64,000 nucleotides of DNA from Icerya purchasi (GCA_039619475.1 CM077115.1:492611352-492675351); one strand, 5' to 3'; counted from the stretch's first letter, positions 1 to 10,800 are shown. Numbers and translations are program-made. The notes: a model not told the origin generated them from the letters alone.

Positions 1-234
1 TAGTTTTAAATTCCATATTATATATTCTTGACGGTTTTTTGGGTACTTTACCGCCCAGGATAATCGGTTAGCTTGAAGTTATAGATATAGTTTTAAAGAG
101 AATTTTAACTGTAATTTGTCATCAAATTTCGGAATTAATAAGTCAAACACCGTTAGTGAGTAATTGATTTTAATTGAATATTTTTGTCGTTTCTGAACCA
201 TCCTATTAGCATTCCGTATATTATATGTACGGAA
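1..234 (+). repeat. Tail copy of the satellite-bearing segment
   Basis: This stretch is a direct-orientation copy of 16857-17080, with shared landmarks such as TATATATTCTTGACGG, the GCCGCCCAG block and a terminal imperfect palindrome around ATTCCGTA...TACGGAATCC. Both copies end in GGAATCC and are followed immediately by TAAA. The part to the left lies outside the window and may be satellite, as it is at 14.0-16.7 kb. Confidence 0.75.
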
Positions 235-636
235 TCCTAAAGATTACTCGTATATTCTTGAGAAACATTCCTATGGAATTTATTTTAATCTCTCGGAAGT
301 TCCGGAAAATAATGCCTACCTCGTGTGAACTTCTTTCTTACGTTCGTTGAGTAAAGTGTAAATTCTCCTTGGAATATTTTTTTACTCGGAAGACGATTTA
401 CAAGCGAAAAATATCAAAAGCTATTTGAAGTTATTGCAATTATTTAACTGTGAACAGAAGAACCAGAGTAGGAAGCCAACATTTTACATCCAATGATTTA
501 TTACAATAGGCGAATTTCGCTCACTTGACGCTTTTGCATGACAAGTTGCAAAACAAAGTTAATTCTGGCACAATAGGCATTTTCGTTGAGATTTTCTCAG
601 TTTTTCTGTCGAAACCGCAGTAGCTAATAAATGTTT
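235..636. other. Unassigned AT-rich stretch
   Basis: No convincing coding region, RNA gene or repeat match within the window was seen here. It separates the window-start repeat from the left outer arm of the Polinton-like locus. Confidence 0.4.
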
Positions 637-1705
637 GAGCTGGGCCAGTTTCTTCCGAGTTTCCTCCGAGTGTCCAGGTTTTTCTCCGATATTCCTGGAC
701 AGTTCCCCCGATTTGACGTCCAGGTGCTCAAATTTCACCTCAAACCCCCTCAAGGTGCTCAAAAGTCACCACTATTTGTGTCCAGGCGATGAAATTTAAC
801 CCAAGTTTCCCTCAGTTCCTCCAAGTTTCCTCCAATTTCCCTGGACAGTTCCGCTAACCCAAACCATATTTCATGTCTAAGTGCCTAAAATTCACCCCAA
901 TTCCCGTCCAGATACTCGAAATTAACCCCAATTAGTGTCCAGGTACTGAAAGTTCACTGAACTTTCCCCGGTTCCCCTGTCCCGTTACCAGTGGTCCACG
1001 TAATCATAATATGTTCTATAGCAACCCCAACCCTTAGAATATTACACTCCAGTAATCCGAACACCCAACAGTCCCAGAGAAGGACCCCAACCCCAATTCT
1101 TGCATCATAGCCATAAAGTAACCTATATTTTAATATTTACTTGTATATTAACCCAATTTCCCGTCAAGGGATCCAGAGTACACTTAAGTATAACTCTCAA
1201 CTAGTACATCCCCATAATCCGAACACCCGTCAGGAGAAGGGGGCCCTAACCCATGCTCTGTTGTATGAACATATCTGATATTCAGAACTGAATAAGACGG
1301 AACCATTAATTTAATTCTATACAATGAAACTAGCCCTAGACCCCTCTGGCAATTTATCGATCTTTTAACGTCATATTATAATATATAATTTACTTATTTT
1401 TCCGCGGACGTGATTATTTTATAATTATTATTATAGATAATATTTTTAAGCTATGCGCATAATTACAACCTTGGAGGATATATTAATATACTAATTCAAA
1501 GAGTATTTTTCAAAATATAATTCGAGTCCACCTCGATAAATTATTTTTAATATTAGCATAATTTTAAGCATTTGTATAATTAATTAATTAATGCCTCCGA
1601 TAGATGGAAAAAATCTTCGGACAATTAAAATTTTTTCCGCGCGCGATTAATTTTATTTCGTGTAAAATTTCTGGTCGCTAAATAATATTTATCGACATCA
1701 TATTT
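637..1705. repeat. Left outer inverted arm
   Basis: It is the inverted counterpart of 17083-18096. Matching landmarks run in reverse order: the CCTCCGAGTGTCCAGG end, a CTGGACGG-type minisatellite (repeat about 31 bases), AACCCTTAGAATATTA, the CAATTTATCGATCTTTTA block and CGCGCGATTAATTTTATTTC. The left copy has an extra partial duplication of about 150 bases (two ATAATCCGAACACCC-like blocks near 1050 and 1215). The arm abuts the inner TIR at 1706 without a gap, which suggests that the arm and the inner TIR are one longer TIR. Confidence 0.75.
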
Positions 1706-2099
1706 TTTAATATTATACACATCTCAGTATAATTATTAAATGAAGGAACTCGCAGCATTGTTGCTGTAATCGCGCCAGTCTTTCTTTTTAGAAATCATCA
1801 GCCTCTGCAGGTATACATCCCCTTAACATGGCAGCCTTTGTATGCATAGCTCGCTTGCTATTTACCGTTATTCGGCAGAAGAATATTTTTTTTTTTCGCG
1901 TTCCCACACAATTACCATCGCGGTCATTCGTCAGGCGACATTTCCAAGAAGAACAATCGCTGCTCCGCAGCCTAAGACGCTTCACCGGTCGTTCACGACA
2001 TTATTGAAGTTACCTTTTTTTACAATAGGCGAATTCATGCGTCTATACACCTTTTTTCTAGAAATCACGATGAAAGCGTGCAATCTCTCCCGCTGAAAC
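1706..2099 (+). repeat. Left terminal inverted repeat (inner part)
   Basis: It matches the reverse complement of 12283-12673 over about 390 bases. Both begin TTTAATATTATACACATCTC and share GAAGGAACTCGCAGCATT, a poly(T) followed by CGCG, CAAGAAGAACAATCGCTGC, and end near ATCTCTCCC. Identity is clearly high with small indels, so the two ends have diverged somewhat since insertion. Confidence 0.88.
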
Positions 2100-2330
2100 A
2101 AGTTTTTAGCCAATGCTATACACTTCAATAGACTAACATCATCGCTGGTAAATAAATAAAGACGCAATTTTTATATTTTATATATGTATTTGTAAGTATT
2201 ATTACAATATAATAAATATTTCTATGTATTTATATTTCATTTTTCAAAAACAAAAAATTATCAATTTTCCTATCGTTAATATATTTCCAACTCGGGCTTC
2301 TATCAATACATCTCGATCCTTTCGTTAAAT

Positions 2331-3098
2331 TTACGAATCCATATAACGTAACCGTTTTGTTAAAATATCAGCTTTTACAGATAGCTCAGCGGAATCGACA
2401 ATACGATCAGCTTTTTCCTTTCTAATTTCTTCACGAAGATTTTCATTCGTTTCTTTAAATTGTTTTTCTATTTCTTCGCGCTGTTTTCCCATTATTTCCT
2501 TAAGACTTTTTCCTAATTCTTCACACTGTTTATCAATTATTTCCTTAGTAATCTGTTTATCGATCAATACACATACTTTTGCACTTAAATCGTTTATTAA
2601 ACCTCCGAATATTTCAATTGTAGCTTTCACATCACTTTCATGTTTTGAAACGCGTGTATGTAATGTTGAAAGATCGCTCGAAACCGTATCTAGTTTATCC
2701 GATAGTTTTTTAATTTGATCATTAAATTTTCCCGAGTCTTCACTCATCATATCAATATTACCAGTATGAATCTCGATTTTCATAATATTATCGCTAATTT
2801 TTTTATCTAAATCTCTATGCACAAACATAATTTGAGCATGTAATGCAGCATTTTTTTCCGTAACAAGCGAATTCAACTGCTCAACTTTTTCATGTACATC
2901 ACGTATTTCCCCAGCTGTGAGAGTTTTTATCTGTTTGTAAGATACAACCTCAGACTCTGACGGTTCTCGTTGTAATGTACTAACGTTTAATAACCGTTTT
3001 CCTTTAAAATTATAATTCCCATTCGAATCTAAAACAATACTTGCACTTTCGGAAGATGCACCATCAGGCATATATTTTCCGCTCTTATGGAGTGGCAT
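2331..3098 (-). CDS. Coiled-coil protein of the Polinton-like element
   Basis: A 255-residue open frame that starts at an ATG only two bases after the integrase stop codon. The first ~55 residues are polar (a GNYNFKGKRLLNV segment stands out). Residues ~60-250 are almost entirely charged heptad-like sequence rich in E, K, D, L and I, consistent with a long, probably oligomeric, coiled coil. No enzyme motif, signal peptide or membrane segment is visible. Within such elements a fibre, scaffold or minor virion role is possible, but that is inference. The frame is intact and shares strand and orientation with the integrase and DUF8207-like genes. I do not recognise a named family. Confidence 0.7.
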   Translation of the reverse strand: MPLHKSGKYMPDGASSESASIVLDSNGNYNFKGKRLLNVSTLQREPSESEVVSYKQIKTLTAGEIRDVHEKVEQLNSLVTEKNAALHAQIMFVHRDLDKKISDNIMKIEIHTGNIDMMSEDSGKFNDQIKKLSDKLDTVSSDLSTLHTRVSKHESDVKATIEIFGGLINDLSAKVCVLIDKQITKEIIDKQCEELGKSLKEIMGKQREEIEKQFKETNENLREEIRKEKADRIVDSAELSVKADILTKRLRYMDS

Positions 3099-3100
3099 GA

Positions 3101-4084
3101 CTAAATATTTACTAAAACGCTATTAACAATCCAGGAATTTTCTGAACTCGGGAATCCTAACCACTTAACCAACGATTTTCCGCCTTGACGTTTAATAACA
3201 CGTTCAATTAAATATACGTCTGGGTAAGATGTTTTTTGTAATTCTTCCGCGTAAAAAGTACCAACTAATGGTTTACCGGTTCTATCTTTTAACGTATACG
3301 TCATAGGAAAAGTCGAATTCACTGTATTTATACTAAATAATTCACCAGTCCAGTTCGGAGTGTATCCTTTCTCCAATAATGTTTTAACTTTACTGATGCG
3401 AACTATGTCGCCAACTTTAAATGATTTTGATTTGCTCGGGGGAGAGAATCGATCAACAGCTTTACTACATTCTCTTGCAATATTTTCTGCAACTTGTCTT
3501 TCAACGTTCTTATTTACATCGACAGGTGCAAATTTGATCGAGCGATGTATTTTCAGATTGTATTTTCGGGTAAGTTCGGGCAAAACTTGTAACCAGCGTT
3601 TATTACGATTAACGGTAAATTCTTTCCACATCCAATTCTTTATTGTACGATTAAAACGTTCTACAATACTCGCTTTAAGCGGCGAATGCGTACTATATAA
3701 ATTAATATTATTACGATTTAAAACTGCACGTACTTGCGGATTATAAAATTCAGTACCATGATCCGTTTGCAAATGATTAGGAGCTTCAACACCTCTTTCT
3801 GCCAAAATTTTTTCTAACGCTTTAGCGATTATCGGGCCACTCTTTTTCTTTATAGGAATGGTCCACGCATATTTAGAAAACGCATTTATCACGGTTAATA
3901 TAAATTTGTGTCCTCGATTAAATCGTGCATATTGCGCCATCTCGATCAAATCAGCTTGCCATAAATCGTTCATGCCTAAAAGTTGTACACATCGCGTTGG
4001 ATAACGTTTTCGCGCAGGTTTATGAAGTTCATCGGCTATACCGCGCTGTAAGGATTTTGATGTAGATGTATGATTCGGGGGCAT
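3101..4084 (-). CDS. Retroviral-like integrase with chromodomain
   Basis: 327 residues, intact. The RNase H-fold rve core (about residues 38-150) shows the acidic triad: D45 in WQADLIEMA, D108 in LQTDHGTEF and E142 in ASIVERFNRT, with 33 residues between the last two, as I recall for this Polinton-type group. A basic SH3-like segment follows (about 215-280), and residues ~288-325 (VYLIERVIKRQGGKSLVKWLG, then W) look like a chromodomain, which would target chromatin. The usual N-terminal HHCC zinc-binding domain is not obvious, so the N-terminus may be short. It would catalyse insertion of the element's DNA ends. The DUF8207-like gene ends 16 bases upstream and the coiled-coil gene begins 2 bases downstream. 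Confidence 0.92.
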   Translation of the reverse strand: MPPNHTSTSKSLQRGIADELHKPARKRYPTRCVQLLGMNDLWQADLIEMAQYARFNRGHKFILTVINAFSKYAWTIPIKKKSGPIIAKALEKILAERGVEAPNHLQTDHGTEFYNPQVRAVLNRNNINLYSTHSPLKASIVERFNRTIKNWMWKEFTVNRNKRWLQVLPELTRKYNLKIHRSIKFAPVDVNKNVERQVAENIARECSKAVDRFSPPSKSKSFKVGDIVRISKVKTLLEKGYTPNWTGELFSINTVNSTFPMTYTLKDRTGKPLVGTFYAEELQKTSYPDVYLIERVIKRQGGKSLVKWLGFPSSENSWIVNSVLVNI

Positions 4085-4100
4085 CTTTTTCTAATACTAA

Positions 4101-4871
4101 TCAATAAGGTAACTGAATGTACCCTTCTTCAGCCAACTCTTCCTCCATCGCTAAAATTTCGTTATCTACACCTGTATTGCCACTTCGTTTAGACGCGTGT
4201 AATAACTGTAATCGTTCAACTAATTCATTAGGATCGTTCCAATACTCAAATAGTGGCCTTTTAAGACATACCATAGCGCGGACATCACTATATATACGAT
4301 TCTTCTTCTTTTTCTCATGCTTCACACTCGGTAAATTTTCATGATAACCTTTTCCACTGTGCTCAACAGTTCGAAACAACGGACGAATTATGTTCTTATA
4401 TTTCACATTGTCAAGACCTTTCATTTTACCATTACCACGCAAATGAGCTCCAGTAAATTGCAGTAATTGTTTGTATATCTCCAAATCATTGTTATTATAT
4501 TTGTTTTTATCTACTTTAGTCTCCAATAGTAAATGTAGTACACCCTCGGTGAAAGGAAATTTCAGGCGATTGTTTCCTTTTCCTAAATATATTTCTCCGC
4601 GATCTTTATTCCATGAAATTGTTGTTGTACCTAGCATATACTCATCGAGAATAGGATTAAACTTTATTCCATAAATTTGATCTCTAGGTACCGGATCATC
4701 TCCATCAATACGAAATGGACCTATTTCGCTTAGATTAAACGAGTCCTTTTCCAATTCTTCATCACTATCAACAGTTTTATCTTTCATAGGAGTACTGTGC
4801 ACTAGTTTTCGTTTCGCAACTAGAGAATCAGTATAGCAACAGGTGGATATACGAATGGAACATCGTCTCAT
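4101..4871 (-). CDS. DUF8207-like protein of the element
   Basis: 256 residues. The middle (about 60-170) has the pattern I associate with arthropod DUF8207 proteins: YGIKFNP, a YMLGTTTISW strand pair, a segment leading to GVLHLLLETK, then the DLEIYKQLLQFTGAH helix. Function is unknown; these proteins recur beside integrases of Polinton-like elements. The first ~20 residues (Cys-rich) are antisense to another conserved reading frame at 4824-5069, so the true N-terminus may begin downstream or the two genes may have been fused by a deletion. The C-terminus is acidic. The integrase ATG follows 16 bases after the stop. Confidence 0.7.
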   Translation of the reverse strand: MRRCSIRISTCCYTDSLVAKRKLVHSTPMKDKTVDSDEELEKDSFNLSEIGPFRIDGDDPVPRDQIYGIKFNPILDEYMLGTTTISWNKDRGEIYLGKGNNRLKFPFTEGVLHLLLETKVDKNKYNNNDLEIYKQLLQFTGAHLRGNGKMKGLDNVKYKNIIRPLFRTVEHSGKGYHENLPSVKHEKKKKNRIYSDVRAMVCLKRPLFEYWNDPNELVERLQLLHASKRSGNTGVDNEILAMEEELAEEGYIQLPY

Positions 4872-5069
4872 CTCATTTATAGTTTTCCTTTAAATATAGC
4901 GCCCGGATATAAGATTTCTGAAACCCCAAAAACAATTATTTATTTACCCGTGAGTACGGATTACATTTCAGAGTTAAATGTATATATAAAGGATCAAAAC
5001 GGAAATATCGTTGATTTTGCTAGTGAAGATTTAATAATAAATTTACATCTAACCAGTTCGTCATCTTAA
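4824..5069 (+). pseudogene. C-terminal remnant of a virion-type gene
   Basis: An 81-codon plus-strand frame with no initiator ATG at its head, opening after a TAG at 4821. It contains LIYSFPLNIAPGYKI, IIYLPVS and an IKDQNGNIVDF...LIINLHL ending. That pattern resembles, from memory, the C-terminus of a conserved protein encoded beside double jelly-roll capsid genes in insect elements. It overlaps the start of the minus-strand DUF8207-like gene, so the upstream part appears to have been deleted. Family assignment is from memory and should be treated as tentative. Confidence 0.45.
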
Positions 5070-5106
5070 TAACGTCTAAAATGCCCATCATATACACTAA
5101 TAAAAG

Positions 5107-5116
5107 TATATATAAG
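5107..5116 (+). promoter_or_regulatory. TATA-type promoter of the capsid gene
   Basis: TATATATAAG lies 153 bases before the capsid ATG in the divergent intergenic region, followed by GC-containing sequence where initiation would be expected. A second TATATAAATAG sits at about 5150. The arrangement resembles a strong RNA polymerase II core promoter; usage is inferred. Confidence 0.5.
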
Positions 5117-5268
5117 CGCTCTCAAACGCCTGTTCGAAGCGAAGAAAATTATATAAATAGAGAAAGAAAAAGAAGAAAAGCGTTGAGTGTAAAAAGTATT
5201 TGTGTGCTTAAGTCGTTGGGTTACCGCGTGTTAGTTGAATAAGATAAATCAAATATTAGTGCAGGGCA

Positions 5269-6504
5269 ATGGAACATATACTAGAAATTGATTCACCCAA
5301 TAGCCTCACGGACGATACAGTTGCCGCTTATGAAATACATACGCACAAACCTTATGCAAGTTCAACATTTGGACCTAGCGATGAAATACGAATACCTGTT
5401 CAGCAAAAGGATGTTATTACTTTGCCGTCAGAAAGTTATTTACTTCTACAAGGGACAGTCTCGCCGTCAGTAGATTTTTCAATGAATGGCCCGCTATTTT
5501 TATTCTCTGAATTACGATATGAAATTAATGGAAATAGTATAGAATGTGTACGTCAACCAGGAATTACAACTCTCATGCGCAGATTATTATGTTCCGAAAA
5601 TATCAAATCATATTACAACTACAGTACATGCGCTCTAAATTCGGAAGAATTGAAAGTATTCACACGAGAATTTGCCGATCCATCAACCCCCTCAACATCA
5701 GCAGGTACGGGAGCTAAATTGATGTTAGAATTTCAATTTATTATTCCTTTACGCTACATATTTGGTTTTGCAGAAGACTATAGACGTGCTATCGTACACG
5801 CGAGTCAAGAAATTGTTCTAGTCCGTGCCAACAGTGATAAAAATGCATTTACCGCAACAGATGAGAAACCGATTAATGTAACATTTCAAACAGTTGCATG
5901 GCAACTCCCGTTTGTTAAATTGAGCGATCAAGCGAAAATATCATTACTTAACCGAATAAAGAAGATAAAGCACGCGCCTATACAATTTAGAGCATGGTCT
6001 CTTTCTCATCAACCGTCTCTGCCCACTGTTTCCGAACACAGTTGGATGATTAAATCATCATCAACGGTAGAACGTCCTCGTTTCATTATTATTGGATTTC
6101 AAACGAATAAACAAAATAATTTAACCAAAGATAGTTCAACATTCGATCATTTGAATATTAGTGAAATTTGTGCATACATAAATTCAACAAGATATCCTTA
6201 CGAAGTAATGAATTTAGATTTTGTTCGAAAAAGATTTGGAAACCTGTACTTGTTATATGCAAATTTTCAAACAATGTATTATGGAAAAGAACCACCGCAT
6301 CCTGCTGTTGGCGTAGAAGATTTTCTCAGTAAATACCCCCTTTTCATCATACCATGCAACTTTCAAAATGAGCTCTTAAATGACGGTAGTCCATTGCAGA
6401 TTAGACTTGATTTTAAGACGCTTAATAATGTACCTTCAAACACGTCATGTTACGCTCTTATAATACATGATAAATCGACTAGTTATAATGTATTGGAATT
6501 ATGA
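5269..6504 (+). CDS. Double jelly-roll major capsid-type protein
   Basis: 411 residues, intact, ATG in a good context (GGGCAATGG). The N-terminal part has YEIHTHKPY, IRIPVQQKDVITLPSESYLLLQG and FLFSELRYEINGNSIECVRQ-PGIT, which is the signature I associate with the insect double jelly-roll-like domain (major capsid fold of Polinton-like viruses). The remainder alternates beta-type strands and ends in IRLDFKTLNNVP...SCYALIIHD. No signal or membrane segment. It would form the capsid shell if the element were ever packaged. A TATA box lies upstream and AATAAA downstream. Naming rests on motif recall rather than an alignment. Confidence 0.8.
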   Translation: MEHILEIDSPNSLTDDTVAAYEIHTHKPYASSTFGPSDEIRIPVQQKDVITLPSESYLLLQGTVSPSVDFSMNGPLFLFSELRYEINGNSIECVRQPGITTLMRRLLCSENIKSYYNYSTCALNSEELKVFTREFADPSTPSTSAGTGAKLMLEFQFIIPLRYIFGFAEDYRRAIVHASQEIVLVRANSDKNAFTATDEKPINVTFQTVAWQLPFVKLSDQAKISLLNRIKKIKHAPIQFRAWSLSHQPSLPTVSEHSWMIKSSSTVERPRFIIIGFQTNKQNNLTKDSSTFDHLNISEICAYINSTRYPYEVMNLDFVRKRFGNLYLLYANFQTMYYGKEPPHPAVGVEDFLSKYPLFIIPCNFQNELLNDGSPLQIRLDFKTLNNVPSNTSCYALIIHDKSTSYNVLEL

Positions 6505-6611
6505 TTGTAAAAGAATGCAATTTTACAATTTAGTATTTGTTGTTTTATGTTTGTGAAAGTAGTGTTTTGCTCGCGTTAAGTTTTTTTATGTTTTGTAAAT
6601 TTTTTTGAAGT

Positions 6612-6617
6612 AATAAA
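6612..6617 (+). promoter_or_regulatory. Polyadenylation signal after the capsid gene
   Basis: AATAAA 108 bases past the capsid stop, followed by a T/GT-rich run, 52 bases before the ATG of the next plus-strand gene. Confidence 0.5.
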
Positions 6618-6668
6618 GTTTTTATAAAAGTTTGTTTCGCTGTAGTTTTGTTAATAACCAGTGCAACG

Positions 6669-7472
6669 ATGAATAATAATATATATGAAGTTATAATTGA
6701 TTTTCAATGTTTTAAAAATAATGATAATACCTACATAATTAAAGAGATCGCGATTTTAAGTCTGGACGCTGAAATTTCTTTTCATCAAGTTTATAAACCA
6801 CCATATGATTGGAATATATTATCAAATAATAAAAAGCGTACAAATTCGTGGGTTACACGAAATTATCATTCTATTCCGTGGAATGCAGGAGATTCCGATT
6901 ATAGAAATATATCGATCGATTTGGAAAATGTTTTAATTAGATTCCAGCCTTTAAAGATTTATGTTAAAGGAGACTCAAAAGTTGAAACTATATGGGAAAA
7001 GTTTATGGAATCAACGCTTACTGATTATGAAATAATCAATTTAGAAACACATTGTGGTATGCCGAATTTACGAAATTTAAATAATAAGTACGATGCTGTA
7101 TCAAGTGCTATAAAATGCGAGGCACACACCGATGGAAGAATTAATGTATGTTCGTTACAAAACGTTCATGTAATGATGAAATGGTTCGATATGAATGTTA
7201 GAACGGTTTTATCAGCATTAAAGTATCCTATAGATGAAATGCTGCAGATAGCTACTGCCGAGATATTAATTGCCGAATGTCCGGATAAAATTTGTGATTT
7301 TTATGATAAATTACCTGAAACATTGAAGAAAAATGAAAATATTATAAAATATTTACCCTGTTTTAACCATCATAGATTCGATATACCTGGTTCAATGAAG
7401 CTTAGTGCGCTTAATGCTACCTTAATTAAAGATTGTAAACAATGCAAAGTTGTTTTTAAAAATGTTTCCTAA
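6669..7472 (+). CDS. Exonuclease-like protein of the element
   Basis: 267 residues, counted from the ATG at 6669; the frame is open a little further upstream without an earlier ATG. The N-terminus reads VIIDFQCF...IKEIAIL, resembling motif I of a DnaQ/DEDD 3'-5' exonuclease but with Q where the second acidic residue is expected. Later come IYVKGDSKVETIW, VINLE-like INLETHCGMP and CEAHTDGRINVCSLQNVHVMMKWF, a Cys/His pattern that recurs, from memory, in insect element proteins. If the fold is right, catalysis may be lost or reassigned. It lies directly behind the capsid gene and is convergent with the polymerase. Confidence 0.5.
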   Translation: MNNNIYEVIIDFQCFKNNDNTYIIKEIAILSLDAEISFHQVYKPPYDWNILSNNKKRTNSWVTRNYHSIPWNAGDSDYRNISIDLENVLIRFQPLKIYVKGDSKVETIWEKFMESTLTDYEIINLETHCGMPNLRNLNNKYDAVSSAIKCEAHTDGRINVCSLQNVHVMMKWFDMNVRTVLSALKYPIDEMLQIATAEILIAECPDKICDFYDKLPETLKKNENIIKYLPCFNHHRFDIPGSMKLSALNATLIKDCKQCKVVFKNVS

Positions 7473-7876
7473 TGATTAAATGTTCATTATTAGTTTATTT
7501 GATTATTGTATTATGTAATAAGATTTTTGATTTGTATTTTTGCAGTATGTTGTTTATAAAATTTATAGAATCTTTAAATATACATATTTTATTTTCATAT
7601 AACGTTTACTTTTTTCCATACTTCTTTGTAATCTTCAGCATCAACACTTTCAAAATGTATTGTTAAATAATAAGTTCAAATAAACACAAATAAATTGAAT
7701 AATGAATGAAAAAGTGTATTATAATGAAAAAAAAAAATATATAAAAAAAAATAACAATACGAGAACAACGAGAATGACATAAAAAATATAGATAAAAAAG
7801 CGTCCATAATATGCTAAAAATATGTACAAAATATATATAACAAAAAAAAAAAAAAAAAAAAAAAAAAACATACATC
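7473..7876. other. Convergent intergenic AT-rich stretch with poly(A)
   Basis: It separates the 3' ends of the plus-strand exonuclease-like gene and the minus-strand polymerase. It holds low-complexity A/T sequence with a run of about 27 A (7843-7869) and several short A runs. No coding signal was seen; likely the 3' untranslated and termination region for both transcripts. Confidence 0.45.
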
Positions 7877-10800
7877 TTATTCTAACCGTATACGTTTTGC
7901 AGCTGGTTCAGATTCATTTGTCTCTTCTTCTTCATTACCAGTGCGAGCAATAATATTATCTAAATCTATGTGGCCTAAGGCCACTGTATGTATATTATCA
8001 TGTAACACGACACGTTTATCGTCTAGTCCATTAATGGCTAGCTTTGTTGTGCGTATCGTGTATAGTTCATGTCCGTAACTTCGTATCATATTCGCTGTAC
8101 GATAATTTGCGCTAGTGATATTATTATTACTAAATATACAATTTTTGTAATCATTAAATGATATTTCATTCTTTGTTACATTGTAAGGAACGCCCTTACA
8201 TTTCGTTATCGCCTTATTACTATTTGAAACTTTAATACTGTATGCCTTGGATCGCAGCCCAACAAAAGCTTCTACAGGAATTGAGTTCATCTCATCTTTG
8301 TATTTCCCAAGAACTTTCTTGTTACTAACAGAATAGCACGGGTGATCGGTAGGGTAATCGGACATATCGAAAAAACTTAAATTATTCCTTATATCTAAAT
8401 ATACATCTGCGGTTCTTATATCATAAACAAGACTGTCGGTATCTGTATATAATAAAGTTAAATTATTTACACTGTACATTTTTAACATCTTATTATAGTG
8501 AAAGTCATACATAGTATGCTTACTAATATCAAGGATCGACATCCCAACAAAAATAGGCTTATTAAATAAAATACGTTTTGCACTACGATGAATGGCGCAT
8601 AAGAATGGACGCTCGCAAAATATAGTACGATTCTTAAACCTAAGGTTCGCAACGAGTTTAGTGAACTTAACTTTATCTGAAACGAGTTTTAAATCTAATA
8701 AATTCTGTTGGTTTTGAAGCGATTTTCCATATATTGCATTGTTCATGATCTTGTAAAGGTTCTTTTCAAAGTCATTATTTGCTAATTGACGGTAACGAGT
8801 ATTTAATTCTATATATTCCTTCAACCATGGCGATTGGTTGAAGCATACGCCGCGATGTATTTTAGTTAATCTTAATCCTAAATTTAACGCTAATTTCAAA
8901 TATTTTATATGGATAACATAATTCGACTTATTATATAATGTTGCAACCAGTTTTTTGATTGTCCCTTTTTTAGAGACATTACGATGTTCAGGGCATAGAG
9001 GATAATCATTATGTAAATGATGTAGACTGGAGGGATACTCCAAATCTACCTCAAGTACACAACCCTCTGTCCCACTTTCATCATAATTTAAAACATCAAG
9101 TTGCTGTATTTGATTTTCGGTCATCCACTTGAAGCCACCTATTGGAAGTGGCTCACACATGGCGTGACCATACAAATTGTTAGCATCGAGATAAATAATA
9201 AAATTACTATCTTCTTCCAACGACGAGGAAGAAGAAGACGAGGGCGACGAGGATGACGACGCTAACAAGGACGACGACGGAATAGCGTTATTATTAACAA
9301 TATATTTATTGTGCGCTTCACAATAACGTTTAACACATTGTGTGAGACCACCACGTATACCTTTTTCGAAAAAGAGGTACATGTCATAGTCGGTCAAAAG
9401 TTCCAGTTTAACACCAGTTAATTTCAGCATTGCCACAAATGTGAAACCAGGAACTGTGTACGACCATGCAGGGTCTAAACCATAAATTTTGTAACAAACG
9501 GTACGGAAATTTTCAAATATGTCCACCAGAAGAAGGACATCAGTCCTTAAATATTCATCCGAATACTCCCCCAAATTCTTGACTTGAAGGGCATCCCATA
9601 CTGTCTGTGCATGCTGATAAGCAGTCTCATCGATGGTTGACTTTGTTAGAGAACTGTAAAATGCCGATCTTGGAGGCAATGATTCTTCAGCAAGTTTGGT
9701 AATATCTGTGCAGTATTCATATGGGAAATACCCCTTTCGACGGAAAAGGGGGAGTAAAGACGGATCACGAATGTTAGCAATTGTATGATGGAAAGCGTCA
9801 TCTGGAAGGTAGCTCGCTAGCTTCTCCAAGCTTGATGCCATGAAGCTAAAGGAGTCGACAAATCTAAGCTGGAACTTTGCAGGTATGATCTGTTTTGAGA
9901 TTCCTTTATATCTCTCTTCCGTGTTTGCAAGCACGTTTATGTCGAGTGTGTCGTATGCCAGTTCACGAACTATTATATGGCTATCGTAGCCTGATAGGTT
10001 ATGAATAAATACTGGCAAAAAATTAGGCAAGCGTGACTCAAGATTGCATTTGCTATGAGCGGCACCACGATATTCACCAGTTAGATGATTATGGTCCCTA
10101 ACTTTATCATCATCATTTAATTTTTTTGTGCAAATGCAACAAACAGTAGCACTATCGAATGCTAATTTATCTGCGGCACTCATCACAATTGATTTATTGT
10201 TTTGGTAAATTTCATAAATTAATTTCGCGTCATTTACAAGTTTTTCCACAAACACTTTTGCAGCATCACGATCACGATATAATCGTTGAGATCTTAATGA
10301 TGGAGGAAGAACATTATCACCAACACGAGATACAATTTTATACAAAAAGCTCATAGACACGTGCTTATGAACTTTTATAGTGTTCTTGCATGCTTGATCG
10401 CTCTGTACACGGCGAGTGATGCGGTCATCTTCCTCTTCTGAGTCATCATTCTCTTCATCATCTCCAACATCATCTACTACAGGCTCCAGTACACACTCAA
10501 AATCTGCATATACAACGAATGGGATCCAGTATTGTTGTCGATATTTATCATGTTGTAGAATGTTTTTCCCCTCCACAGGCATCTCAATTGCAACTGGAGA
10601 ATATTCCCTGCAATCTTTTTGGTGTTCTTGGAGCTTTTGAGGACTGTCGACGTGCCACAAGCATCTCCTGCAAATGTGTATTCGTGATTCATGGTTAGTG
10701 ATTTGATTACGCACAAGCTTCTCCAAATCCTTGATGAAACAATAATGTTTCTTGTTCCCGTCTTGGATTAAAAGGAGATCTGTATGATCTGGTTTGTCTT

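Noticed and set aside
3360..3746. Plus-strand frame of 128 codons
   Set aside because: It is antisense to the well-supported integrase and has no family pattern.
7663..7875. Phe/Tyr-rich minus-strand frame
   Set aside because: Produced by poly(A)/(TA) low-complexity sequence in the convergent intergenic region.
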